Source of the DNA: Nitrospira sp.
GTDB lineage: Bacteria > Nitrospirota > Nitrospiria > Nitrospirales > UBA8639
Reading direction: 5' to 3'
DNA length: 64,000 nucleotides
Assembly (NCBI GenBank): GCA_024760505.1
Contig: CP058931.1
Location: forward strand, 310,001 to 374,000
The position numbers were made by a program, and so were the translations under genes. Below, in pieces: positions 54,411 through 62,992 of this stretch (within the stretch, counting starts at the first letter, position 1; the number at the start of each line of letters is the position of its first letter). Under the pieces are notes generated by a model. The model did no database searches, was not told where the DNA came from, and saw only the letters and a list, made by a program, of their open reading frames with translations.

Positions 54411-54650
54411 TTAGGCTTCTATGGTTTGGGCATTTTTCCGCATTATCTGTCTGGATGGTGAAAACGTTTTAAGACGGGCCTTGCCCGCTTTGGGCCTGGG
54501 TTCGTTTTCCCGATTTTGTAAAATCAAAGAATCGACAATTTCTCCACAGTTATAGCACTGCCAAGCCATGGACCATAACTGTCCTGAATCATTAAGATGA
54601 TCTCCCATATTTAGCCAATGCATGAGACCAGCACAACGACGACAATTCAT
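54411..54650 (-). CDS. Small zinc-ribbon-like protein
   Basis: A 79-aa protein with MNCRRCAGLM at the start and WQCYNCGEIVDS near residue 31, two C-x2-C knuckles that would bind one zinc. The C-terminal half is basic (KAGKARLKTF). No family function is recognised. A GGGGGAA ribosome binding site precedes the ATG. It sits between nxrB2 and the efflux operon and may be read through from the nxr2 transcript. Confidence 0.65.
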   Translation of the reverse strand: MNCRRCAGLMHWLNMGDHLNDSGQLWSMAWQCYNCGEIVDSLILQNRENEPRPKAGKARLKTFSPSRQIMRKNAQTIEA

Positions 54651-54670
54651 AACATTCCCCCTTTCCGGCT

Positions 54671-54733
54671 TCTCCCCTTAACAGGGGAGAGACCGGGTGG
54701 CGATTTTTCCCTGACACGCATTTTTTAATCGCC
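54671..54733 (-). other. Hairpins between nxrB2 and the small zinc-ribbon gene
   Basis: Two inverted repeats lie here: TCTCCCC/GGGGAGA (54671-54677 and 54684-54690, 6-nt loop) and GGCGATT/AATCGCC (54699-54705 and 54727-54733). Neither is followed by a U-run, so nxrB2 lacks the clean terminator that nxrB1 has. Confidence 0.5.
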
Positions 54734-54802
54734 AGCCGGCCTCCAGCCTCACCGAAAATTGATGGTTCCGGTTGTCTCCCACTGTATAAATAACCATGGA
54801 AC

Positions 54803-56092
54803 TTACAGCCAGTTCACCCGCTCCGCCGGGCGGATGTAAATCGGCTCTTCCACTTGCTGCCGCACCGCTTCCTTGCCCGACTTGTTGAAGCCCAACACCG
54901 TGTCGTTGTACATCTCAAACTTCCGCCCATGGATTTGGGTTTCAAACACTTTCGGCCCCGGAATCACGTCATACCGGAAGATGATCTGCTGGCTCGCCCG
55001 CCACAACTGCAGCACCGCCAACAACTCCCGGCTCGGCACCAGATACTTCTCAATCGCATTATCCACCCCCGGCCCGAACATCTGCCGGATGTAGCCCCGC
55101 GGCGCCTGCCGCGGTGGGATGTAAAATCCGTTGGGTTCCGTGCCCCATTGCGGATACAACGGCAACGCCACTTGTTCCACCCGGATGGCATAGTACAACG
55201 GATTCCAGCGATCTTCCGCCCAGAGCCCGTCATCGCCCACCTTCACCAACCCTTGCAGCCGGATTTTGCCCACGCACGCTGCCATACACCGCGTCTCCAT
55301 CGGCTCGCCCCCGGTTAAGGGGTCTTTGCCTTCCACCCGCGGATAGCACGCAATACACTTCTCACTCACCCGCGTCGTGCCCCGGTACATCGGCTTTTTA
55401 AACGGGCATTGCTCCACACACTTCTTGTACCCCCGGCACCGGTTCTGGTCGATCAACACAATCCCGTCTTCCGGCCGCTTGTAGATGGCCTTCCGCGGAC
55501 ACGCCGCCAGACACCCCGGATACGTACAGTGGTTACAGATGCGTTGCAGATAGAAGAAGTACGTCTCATGCTCCGGCAAGCTGCTGCCTTGCATTTTCCA
55601 CGGCTCTTCTTTCGTGAACCCCGTCTTATCCACCCCTTCCACGATGGCCCGCATCGAGGTGGCCGTATCTTCATAAATATTCACAAACCGCCATTCCTGG
55701 TCGGTCGGGATGTAGCCAATGGCCGCCTGCCCGATCTTGGCGCCCGCGTCAAAGATCGTCATCCCTTCAAACACCCCATACGGCGCATGGTGTTTGCGGC
55801 CCACCCGCACGTTCCACACCTGCCCGCCCGGATTGACCTGCTCAATCAACTGCGTGATCTTCACATCGTAGAACTGCGGATAGCCCCCGTATGGCTTCGT
55901 TTCCACGTTGTTCCACCACATGTATTCCTGCCCTTTGCTGAACAGCCACGTCGACTTGTCCGCCATCGAGCAGGTTTGACACGCCAAACACCGGTTGATG
56001 TTAAAGACAAACGCGAACTGCCATTTCGGATGCCGCTCCTCATACGGATACAGCATCTTTCGTCCTAACTGCCAGTTATACACTTCAGGCAT
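54803..56092 (-). CDS. nxrB: Nitrite oxidoreductase beta subunit, copy 2
   Basis: The second 429-aa NxrB, with the same four cysteine groups. The DNA is identical to nxrB1: 54802-56160 equals 36536-37894 at a constant offset of 18,266 bp, covering the gene, its 57-nt leader and the end of the receiver gene. That points to very recent duplication or gene conversion. Downstream sequence differs at once: there is no 14-bp terminator, and a small zinc-ribbon gene follows. Confidence 0.97.
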   Translation of the reverse strand: MPEVYNWQLGRKMLYPYEERHPKWQFAFVFNINRCLACQTCSMADKSTWLFSKGQEYMWWNNVETKPYGGYPQFYDVKITQLIEQVNPGGQVWNVRVGRKHHAPYGVFEGMTIFDAGAKIGQAAIGYIPTDQEWRFVNIYEDTATSMRAIVEGVDKTGFTKEEPWKMQGSSLPEHETYFFYLQRICNHCTYPGCLAACPRKAIYKRPEDGIVLIDQNRCRGYKKCVEQCPFKKPMYRGTTRVSEKCIACYPRVEGKDPLTGGEPMETRCMAACVGKIRLQGLVKVGDDGLWAEDRWNPLYYAIRVEQVALPLYPQWGTEPNGFYIPPRQAPRGYIRQMFGPGVDNAIEKYLVPSRELLAVLQLWRASQQIIFRYDVIPGPKVFETQIHGRKFEMYNDTVLGFNKSGKEAVRQQVEEPIYIRPAERVNWL

Positions 56093-56149
56093 TGTCGTCC
56101 TCCGTTTCAGTGAAAATGTCGGGGCTGCCCGGGAAGAGCCGGCCAACGC

Positions 56150-56569
56150 TCAGGTTGCCAACCCTCCGGTATCAACCCAGCAATCAATTTTTCGAAAATT
56201 CCTTAAGGCCATGACCCCGTTCACCATATGACTGAGATTGTGAAGATCTACGGTTTTGATCATGACCTCACAATTCCCAATTTCTTTCATTTCCTGTGGA
56301 TCTATCCAACCTTCATACGCGGTAAAGATAATGGCTGGAATAGAAGAAATTTTTCGAATAGCATGCAGGGTTTCCACCCCATTCATCCCACCCATTTTAT
56401 AATCCACCAAGATCACATCAGGTTCATCCCTATGATCTCTTAAAAATTCCATCAAGGCCTCTCCCGATTCAAAGGCACGTACCGTGCAATGCAACCGAGA
56501 AAGTTTTTTCGCAATATTTAACCGAACCACCTCATCATCATCCACCACAAATACAGAGGGTTTGCTCAC
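56150..56569 (-). CDS. Single-domain response regulator between nxrA2 and nxrB2
   Basis: A 139-aa lone receiver domain with the same phosphorylation residues as copy 1 (DDDE, Asp in ILVDYKMGG, Thr in IIFTAYEG, Lys in VMIKTVDL). The N-terminal half is nearly the same as copy 1, and 126 bp (56369-56494 against 38100-38225) is identical. The C-terminal half has diverged a lot (IRKISSIPAIIF against VRKVSTTPTVIF; WIDPQEMKEIGN against LVDLQAVKQLGR). The GTG start follows AGGA. Retention in both clusters suggests selection for its presence next to NxrAB. Confidence 0.9.
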   Translation of the reverse strand: MSKPSVFVVDDDEVVRLNIAKKLSRLHCTVRAFESGEALMEFLRDHRDEPDVILVDYKMGGMNGVETLHAIRKISSIPAIIFTAYEGWIDPQEMKEIGNCEVMIKTVDLHNLSHMVNGVMALRNFRKIDCWVDTGGLAT

Positions 56570-56654
56570 CGACGGGTCCTACCTGGTTCATCTTGCTTCC
56601 CCTCACAGTTTTCATGATAAAAGGCTTACAAGAATTATTGAGGTCCAACGATCA

Positions 56655-56732
56655 CAAAAAAAGGAGGCTGGGGGGAGGTATTCATCATATTTCTTTCTAG
56701 ACGTCAATATAGAAAAAATATCCCCAGCCTCC
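56655..56732 (-). terminator. Post-nxrA2 hairpin and U-run, with inverted copy of the nxrA1 start
   Basis: GGAGGCTGGGG (56663-56673) pairs with CCCCAGCCTCC (56722-56732), with further AT pairing inside. On the minus strand seven Us follow directly, so this can work as an intrinsic terminator between nxrA2 and the receiver gene. In the loop, + strand 56687-56708 matches the nxrA1 start at 21 of 22 nt; here the ATG has become ATA. nxrA2's own start does not match. Confidence 0.75.
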
Positions 56733-56739
56733 AGCTCAC

Positions 56740-59700
56740 CTACACTTTGATCTTAATGTGATCACCCTTCAGCCATTTGATCATAAACTCATTCTCCTGA
56801 CCTGGCGTGAACCCGGTCCGGACGGGTTCCCACGGCCCGCGTCCGCCGATGCCGCCATCCTCCGCCTTGGTAATCCGGATGAGACACTCCTTCGGTACCG
56901 TGTTGACCGCATGATGATCAATTTCAAAACCCCATTTAAATTTCCATTTATTCGCCATTTTGCCTGGCAACGAGTCCAATTGGTGCATCGGCATCAGCCA
57001 ACTGCGGGTAAAGGACTGTTGCGCCCCATACCGGAAGTTCGATTGATAGCCGGTGTCCAGTGCAATCGCCCGTCCGTCCGGCCGGGTTTCATGCCCCTTC
57101 ACCGACTTTGCCGTCGACACGTACGGCGCATGCTTGGCCATCGTGACATGGTACGGGAAGGCCGGGTTGTACTTCGCCCGGATCATCAACCGCGCCACCT
57201 TGTAATAGGGGTCGCTGGGCTTCCAGCCACGATACGGCCGGTCCACCGGATTCCCATCGACGTAGACATAGTCCCCGTCGTTGATCCCACGATCTTTGGC
57301 CGCTGATGGGTTGACATGGATTTGATGCTCACCCACCCCCGGTGTCCGCTTATCCATTCGATAGGCATCGCCAAAGTTGGATTCATACATCTGGACCCAA
57401 TCGTTCACCGACCATTGGCTATGCACCCGATGCCGGGTCTTCGGCGTCACACAATAGAACTGATACCCCTTCTCCCAGAGCGGATTGGCGTACCGTTTAA
57501 TTTCCGCCCAGGGCAACTTGATGTTGCGAACGGTTTTGTCGTCATGATGTTGCGCCGTGATCGGAATCCCATAGTCATCCGGCCGGATATACGGATTGGA
57601 TGACATGATCGCATTCGGCAGGTAAGGTGTCGCTTCCGTTCCCTCCCGATGCGAGATGAAGTTTTCCCCATATTCAATAGCCTCCGGCTCCACCCGGTAA
57701 GTTTCCAGCCGGCCACTGCGGGTCCACATCGGTTTCGATTCGTTGGTTTCTTCCCACAATGGAATACGAGGATAGGTCCGGGTCATCACCATCCAGCCCT
57801 TTTCCGATTTCAACATCGTGTCCGCCGAATAGCCATAGGAAGTGCTACCGGCATCCAACAACCGTTGAACATACACATCCACGCGATTGTCATAGACAAA
57901 TTTGAAGTAATCGCGGAACCGGCCGTCACCGGTCATTTCGGTAAGTTTGGCCGCGACGCCCGCCACCGTATCCAAATCGTTCCGCGTGTCATACAACGGC
58001 CGGATACCGCCTTTCCAAACCTGCATCCAGGGATTGGAGACAGTGGCGGTCATTTCAGGATAGGTAAACTCCATCCACCCGTTTACCGCAAAGGACACAT
58101 CGGCGTGATTCACATCGGATGTCATTTCAATGTCCTGAGTCACAATCGTTTCGATGTGGGGATCCACATTCTTGACCATGTCATAATGGTGTTTGGAATT
58201 ATTGAGAATATTGACATTCGCCACCCATCGGAGCTTACTCGGCGTGGGCATATGCGTCTTGCCGGTAAACACCCGACGACCATATTTTGGCGTATTCACA
58301 ATCAACGCCGTATCGCCGTGGTTCCAGTACGTCGTCTCTTCGCCGTAATAGTATGGACGGTAATTAATTTCTTTCCCATGGGCATTCGGATCCGTCGTGA
58401 TTTTGAACGGATTTTCCCCGGTGTGGATCCCGATGCCTTCCCCGGACCATGGCGTGGCCGCCCAAACACCAACCTTATAGTTTCCTGACCATGTATGACA
58501 TCCCGAACCGAATTTCCCCATGTTTCCGGTCAGAGTCATTACCATGGCGGCTGCACGCCCCATCGACGTCATATGAAAGTAATGGCAGACGCCTTCTCCA
58601 TTATGAATGGCGGCCGGTTTGATGGTCCCGTTATCTCGAGCCCATCGAACAATAAGGTCTTTCGGACATCGATTGATTTGGTGGACCGTATCCAGATCGT
58701 AATCCTGAAGATGGACTTGATACATCTGGAAAAGAGGCATGACATCCGCCTCCCTCCCACTCAGCAATTTCACCCTGAACGATCCCGTCAACGCCGGGTC
58801 AATGCCGCTCTTCTTGAAATGCCAACCCACCAGTTCTCGATGAAGCGGGACCGCCTTGTCCTGATTGAGATCCCACACCATAAACCCTCCAAGACGAGCA
58901 ATCTGCGAAGGCGAAAGCCCTTGCACTTTGCCGGAGTAAGATTTGGAAAAATCCGGGAAGGCATAATCTTTAATGACATCACGCGGATCCAAATATTGCA
59001 GGGTGTCCGTGCGAATCAACAAGGGAAAATCCGTGCTGGATCGAATGAAATCGTTGTCCTGAAGTCCATCGTCTAAAATTATTTTGCAGGCCCCGAGGAA
59101 TAACGCTCCATCTGTCTCGGGGCGGACCGGCATCCAATAATCGGCCCGTTGTGCCGTTGGATTGTATTCCGGGGTAATGACCACTACTCGACCACCCCGT
59201 TCAATGGACTCCAGTTTCCAATGGGCTTCCGGCATCTTGTTTTCGACGAAATTTTTTCCCCAGCTTGTATTCATCTTGCTGAATCTCATGTCAGAAAGAT
59301 CGCAATCGATGGCTTGCGCTCCGGACCAGAAGGGTTGCGAAGGATCCTGATCACCGTGCCAGGTCAAATTGTTAAAATATCGCCCCCCCTGCGCACTGTC
59401 CGGTCCGACCTTTCTCACCCAACTATCCAACAGGGCTCCACATCCTCCGTTCATCCGGGTAATACCCATTTTGCCTATGACACCTAACACGGGCATACCA
59501 GCACGAAATTTCATGCTCCGGACTCCTGAGCCCTTCATCATCTCGATCATTTCCGGAGGATACCCTTGTTCCCGTAATCGCCTCGCACCGGCCTCGCCAC
59601 TATACCGGTTGGCGATCACGATCATGGCCTTGGCCAAATAGGTAAACGCGGTATCCCAGGAGACCCGCAACATATCATCCAAATAGCGCGCACTGAATTT

Positions 59701-60177
59701 ATATTTGGTCATGACCGTTGGGTCTAATTCCGGACTTCCGTCATCCATCCAGGCTTTCCAGCCACGCCGCATCAAGGGCCCCTTTAAACGGTATGGACCA
59801 TACACACGCCGATGGTAGGTATACCCCTTCAAACACATCCGGGGATTATGGGCAAAGGTCCCCCGATTCCCGTACATATCCTCATAGGTTTGATGATCGT
59901 AGTTTTGCTCTACGCGCATGACGACCCCGTTCCGGACAAACGCCCGGATACGACAGGCATGCGTGTCATTCGGAGAACAACACCAGGTAAAGGAACTGTC
60001 ATACCGGTATTGATCGTGATAAACCCTCTCCCAGGAGCGATCCGGGTATTCACCCAATGGATTGCCCACCTCCACAACCGGTTGTAATGCCGTCAACGCC
60101 AGCGCATTATCCGCCAACGCCACAGCTGCCACAGTGCCTGCTGTAATTTTTAAAAATTGTCTTTTTGTGACCAACAT
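56740..60177 (-). CDS. nxrA: Nitrite oxidoreductase alpha subunit, copy 2 (molybdopterin, catalytic)
   Basis: The second catalytic NxrA, also 1145 aa, with the same iron-sulfur and pterin regions. The export signal is VTKRQFLKITAGTVAAVAL, so the first Arg of the twin-Arg pair is Lys. Differences from copy 1 cluster in the first two thirds; examples are QPFWSGAQAIDCDL against QPWWNGTQNCDIDL, and FSKMNTSW against FCKFNTSW. The last third is almost the same. ATG 60177 follows GGAGGAG. It lies 53 nt downstream of the 62-aa membrane protein. Confidence 0.97.
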   Translation of the reverse strand: MLVTKRQFLKITAGTVAAVALADNALALTALQPVVEVGNPLGEYPDRSWERVYHDQYRYDSSFTWCCSPNDTHACRIRAFVRNGVVMRVEQNYDHQTYEDMYGNRGTFAHNPRMCLKGYTYHRRVYGPYRLKGPLMRRGWKAWMDDGSPELDPTVMTKYKFSARYLDDMLRVSWDTAFTYLAKAMIVIANRYSGEAGARRLREQGYPPEMIEMMKGSGVRSMKFRAGMPVLGVIGKMGITRMNGGCGALLDSWVRKVGPDSAQGGRYFNNLTWHGDQDPSQPFWSGAQAIDCDLSDMRFSKMNTSWGKNFVENKMPEAHWKLESIERGGRVVVITPEYNPTAQRADYWMPVRPETDGALFLGACKIILDDGLQDNDFIRSSTDFPLLIRTDTLQYLDPRDVIKDYAFPDFSKSYSGKVQGLSPSQIARLGGFMVWDLNQDKAVPLHRELVGWHFKKSGIDPALTGSFRVKLLSGREADVMPLFQMYQVHLQDYDLDTVHQINRCPKDLIVRWARDNGTIKPAAIHNGEGVCHYFHMTSMGRAAAMVMTLTGNMGKFGSGCHTWSGNYKVGVWAATPWSGEGIGIHTGENPFKITTDPNAHGKEINYRPYYYGEETTYWNHGDTALIVNTPKYGRRVFTGKTHMPTPSKLRWVANVNILNNSKHHYDMVKNVDPHIETIVTQDIEMTSDVNHADVSFAVNGWMEFTYPEMTATVSNPWMQVWKGGIRPLYDTRNDLDTVAGVAAKLTEMTGDGRFRDYFKFVYDNRVDVYVQRLLDAGSTSYGYSADTMLKSEKGWMVMTRTYPRIPLWEETNESKPMWTRSGRLETYRVEPEAIEYGENFISHREGTEATPYLPNAIMSSNPYIRPDDYGIPITAQHHDDKTVRNIKLPWAEIKRYANPLWEKGYQFYCVTPKTRHRVHSQWSVNDWVQMYESNFGDAYRMDKRTPGVGEHQIHVNPSAAKDRGINDGDYVYVDGNPVDRPYRGWKPSDPYYKVARLMIRAKYNPAFPYHVTMAKHAPYVSTAKSVKGHETRPDGRAIALDTGYQSNFRYGAQQSFTRSWLMPMHQLDSLPGKMANKWKFKWGFEIDHHAVNTVPKECLIRITKAEDGGIGGRGPWEPVRTGFTPGQENEFMIKWLKGDHIKIKV

Positions 60178-60229
60178 CAAACGCTCCTCCATACTAAGGT
60201 TGACAGTTCCGGCTCACGACACAAACCCT

Positions 60230-60418
60230 TTACTCCTCCTTTCTTTGAGACTGCCTCAACCGATGTCTTTCCCAGACATTCAATTCGGCAGGTATCACTA
60301 CCGCGGTTTTTGGGGGATCGACCATAAGATTTGCCCATCCCAACACTAAGACTCCCACGAAGCTGACTATCCCGAAGATCATTTCAATCAGAGGATTTGC
60401 AACCCAAAATTCCATCAT
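60230..60418 (-). CDS. Small single-span membrane protein
   Basis: A 62-aa protein with one hydrophobic helix (MIFGIVSFVGVLVLGWANLM) and a charged C-terminal tail (WERHRLRQSQRKEE). It lies between the oxidase and nxrA2, and its ATG overlaps the stop of the 45-codon frame upstream. Small one-helix proteins such as CydX stabilise bd oxidases, so it may serve the bd-like oxidase or anchor the NxrAB complex. That is inference from position only. Confidence 0.7.
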   Translation of the reverse strand: MMEFWVANPLIEMIFGIVSFVGVLVLGWANLMVDPPKTAVVIPAELNVWERHRLRQSQRKEE

Positions 60419-60552
60419 CTCTTTCCCCCTCTCTGTTCAATCACTCCATCATCCGCTTCACTTACATGAGTGACCGTGCCTTTCGCCCCTGTCCTCACGC
60501 TGACTTCATGAATCCCTGATTCATTCATCCCTAGCTTCCCCAGGAAATACAT
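60415..60552 (-). CDS. 45-codon small ORF coupled to the bd-like oxidase gene
   Basis: The ATG at 60552 overlaps the oxidase stop as TGATG, and its TGA at 60415 overlaps the next gene's ATG. The peptide starts MYFLGKLGMNESGIHEVSV and has a charged C-terminus ending VIEQRGGKR. There is no membrane helix. I know no family for it. Translational coupling on both sides supports a real gene, but the short length leaves doubt. Confidence 0.5.
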   Translation of the reverse strand: MYFLGKLGMNESGIHEVSVRTGAKGTVTHVSEADDGVIEQRGGKR

Positions 60553-62537
60553 CAGGAACGACTGGCCGGTTGTGGGGTGAACTGCGGCACAGCCGGTGAC
60601 TCTGGTACCTTCGGCGTCTCCGGTACCGGCGATTTTTTACCGGCAAATGCCGCCAGCCAGAACACAAATAAAATGGTCGACCAGAACAGCAGAACATTGA
60701 AGGAGATCATATTCGCGGCAAACCCGATGGTGTGCGTATAGGCCCAGGGCGAGTTATCCCGCATCACCTCGTTGACATGCCAGAAGAGACGGACTGATGA
60801 ACGGATGTATCCCATCAAGGCCATCATCCAGGTAAATTCCGTGGCCAGGGCGATCAGAGCATATTGCGATCTCGCCGGCATTTTGCCCCATTGAATGGGG
60901 CCCGCCACCTTGGCATTTTTCAGCATGGCCAGATTCATCGGCATCATTAACAGGAGGCACGACATCGTGGTAGCCACCTGGGGTACCGATAGACCAATCC
61001 GCACGTTTGCCGGAATGAAATAACCATAGATGGCTAACCAAATAATATTGAGACTGCCGACCACGAAAAAACAGGTCATGAAAATATTGCCGAATTTTTT
61101 CCATTTCACTGCCGGAATCAAATTGCCGCGCTGATACCAAATGAAACTCACAATCGTCACAATGATGAGCATATTGATTCCGCCATTTTTGGCCGACATC
61201 ACCCCATAGTTCCCTAAAACGGGATGCTGTTGACCTCCCATGGCTTTTAACTCAGCCGGGGTCATCACAATGGTATGGGGCGTGATAAATACCAGGAGGC
61301 CCACGACCGCAATAAACACCAGATATTTAATATACCGTTGGAATCGTTCCGCACCCGGCATCCGGCCAAAGCATTGCCACAAGTAATAACTTGTACTCAG
61401 AAAAAGGGCACCGATCATGGTGGCCTGAATAATAAACAACCAAGCGAGGAGGCCTCCCATCAGGGTAATTCCCATTTGCTGGCGATACGCATACACCTCC
61501 CGCATGAGCCAATAGCCCGCAAACGGCAATGGAATGAGGAAAATGACTGCGATAAACATCGCGACGTATCCCATCCAATCGTAATGGGCACGTTCTTCAT
61601 CGGTTTTCGCGGATAAAAACCGATAGGCCGCGTAGGCGGCAACGACGCTGCCTCCGAATGCCATATTTCCTAGAATTCGATGAACATTCAGCGGATTCCA
61701 CAACGCGCTATGAATCGCATGCCAAATGTTCCCGAGATACCGTCCCTGTTCATCCACTCCTGCCGGTGACATCATGAAGGCGATCCACGAATTCGCTAAA
61801 AACATCAGCACGGTTCCAATGACATTCAAGACCACGGCGATACTGAGATGCACCCACTTCAGGACGCCTTCCCTCATCCTGTCCCATCCATAGTAGTAGA
61901 TATACAACGTTCCGCTTTCGGCGACGAACAGCAGAGCGTAGATGTGCATGACAGGACGAAAAATCCCTGAGAGATAACTGAAAAATGTGGGATAGAGCGT
62001 GAGAAAGGTGAAAAGGAGAATGCCCCCAAGGATTGCCGTCAACGAATAGGCGGTCAGACTGATTCTGATAAAATCATAGGCCAGCTGGTCGTATTTCTTC
62101 GCCATGGCCTTATCCTTTGTCACCATGCCGATGAACTCAATCACCATACAGAAGATAGGAACCGCCAAGACAAAACTGCCGTAATACAAATGCTGCTGGT
62201 TCGCAACCCAAATCAGCACTCGACTTTCAAAATTGCCATAGCGGGGATAATCATGCGTATTGTCCGCGGTGACTGGAGCAGTTTCACTCGACACCACGCC
62301 TTCGGTCTTGTAATAAATATCCCGTCCCATTTCGACCGGCGCTGCCCCTTCCTCACCCTCGACAACCTCCTGAGCAGGCGGGGAGCTTTGCCCTCCCCCC
62401 GACGCGATGGCTTCACCATTTCCAAATAGGATCGGCATCGCGATACCGATCGGCAGCAGCAACATTCCCACAATGATGCCGATCAGCATCATTGCGGCAT
62501 TTTTTTTAAGCTTCATTCCCTCACGTATTCCACTCAT
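60552..62537 (-). CDS. Cytochrome bd-like oxidase subunit (Nitrospira type)
   Basis: A 661-aa inner-membrane protein with about 14 helices after an N-terminal signal or anchor and a periplasmic segment (about residues 40-105) that ends in NFESRVLIWVANQQHLYYGS. Histidines in or near helices such as NQQHLYYG, RPVMHIYALLFVAESG and LNVHRILGNMAFGG fit haem ligation in the CydA-like fold. Proteins of this type were proposed as the terminal oxidase in Nitrospira, which lacks ordinary haem-copper oxidases. The C-terminus is Pro-rich. It heads the operon with the small genes and nxrA2B2, linking nitrite oxidation to oxygen reduction. Confidence 0.8.
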   Translation of the reverse strand: MSGIREGMKLKKNAAMMLIGIIVGMLLLPIGIAMPILFGNGEAIASGGGQSSPPAQEVVEGEEGAAPVEMGRDIYYKTEGVVSSETAPVTADNTHDYPRYGNFESRVLIWVANQQHLYYGSFVLAVPIFCMVIEFIGMVTKDKAMAKKYDQLAYDFIRISLTAYSLTAILGGILLFTFLTLYPTFFSYLSGIFRPVMHIYALLFVAESGTLYIYYYGWDRMREGVLKWVHLSIAVVLNVIGTVLMFLANSWIAFMMSPAGVDEQGRYLGNIWHAIHSALWNPLNVHRILGNMAFGGSVVAAYAAYRFLSAKTDEERAHYDWMGYVAMFIAVIFLIPLPFAGYWLMREVYAYRQQMGITLMGGLLAWLFIIQATMIGALFLSTSYYLWQCFGRMPGAERFQRYIKYLVFIAVVGLLVFITPHTIVMTPAELKAMGGQQHPVLGNYGVMSAKNGGINMLIIVTIVSFIWYQRGNLIPAVKWKKFGNIFMTCFFVVGSLNIIWLAIYGYFIPANVRIGLSVPQVATTMSCLLLMMPMNLAMLKNAKVAGPIQWGKMPARSQYALIALATEFTWMMALMGYIRSSVRLFWHVNEVMRDNSPWAYTHTIGFAANMISFNVLLFWSTILFVFWLAAFAGKKSPVPETPKVPESPAVPQFTPQPASRS

Positions 62538-62992
62538 TTCTCTCCCCCCAAAATCATTGGACTCATCTGGCCTGCAAAAATTTTTCCTCTGATAAATTCA
62601 TCTCACAAGTTTTTCCGACATGGCCGTAATCTTGGTGTGACCAATTTCATTCCCGTCTTTCCTGTATGTTGTTGAACGCTTTGCATGGGCCATGCCCAAT
62701 CAAGATAATTCATTGCCCCCAACCAATCCCTTGTAATCCATAGTTTCTGTTGTCTTTTCTCTGGGATAACATCCGCAGACGGATCTTTGACCCACGAAAG
62801 AACGTGGTGGGAGGCGGTGGCCACCCACCGCCTTACGTGGCTGGACTCAGGAAAATACGGGGAGAACAAAAGGGGGAAAAACTAGGAGCATGACGAAGAA
62901 GGATACGATACCCGAAAGCCCGATCACGCTCCGGAAGGCCGGGAGTTTTAACGGGCGCGATTCAGTTGGGAAAATGTGGTCTAAGAGGACAA
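62538..62992. other. Spacer upstream of the bd-like oxidase, with hairpin
   Basis: About 455 bp with no gene supported. A 9-bp perfect inverted repeat, AGGCGGTGG (62812-62820) and CCACCGCCT (62825-62833), flanked by CCCACG..CGTGG, could fold after the transaldolase gene; no U-run follows. The promoter of the oxidase-nxrA2B2 operon must lie in or near this stretch. Confidence 0.45.
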
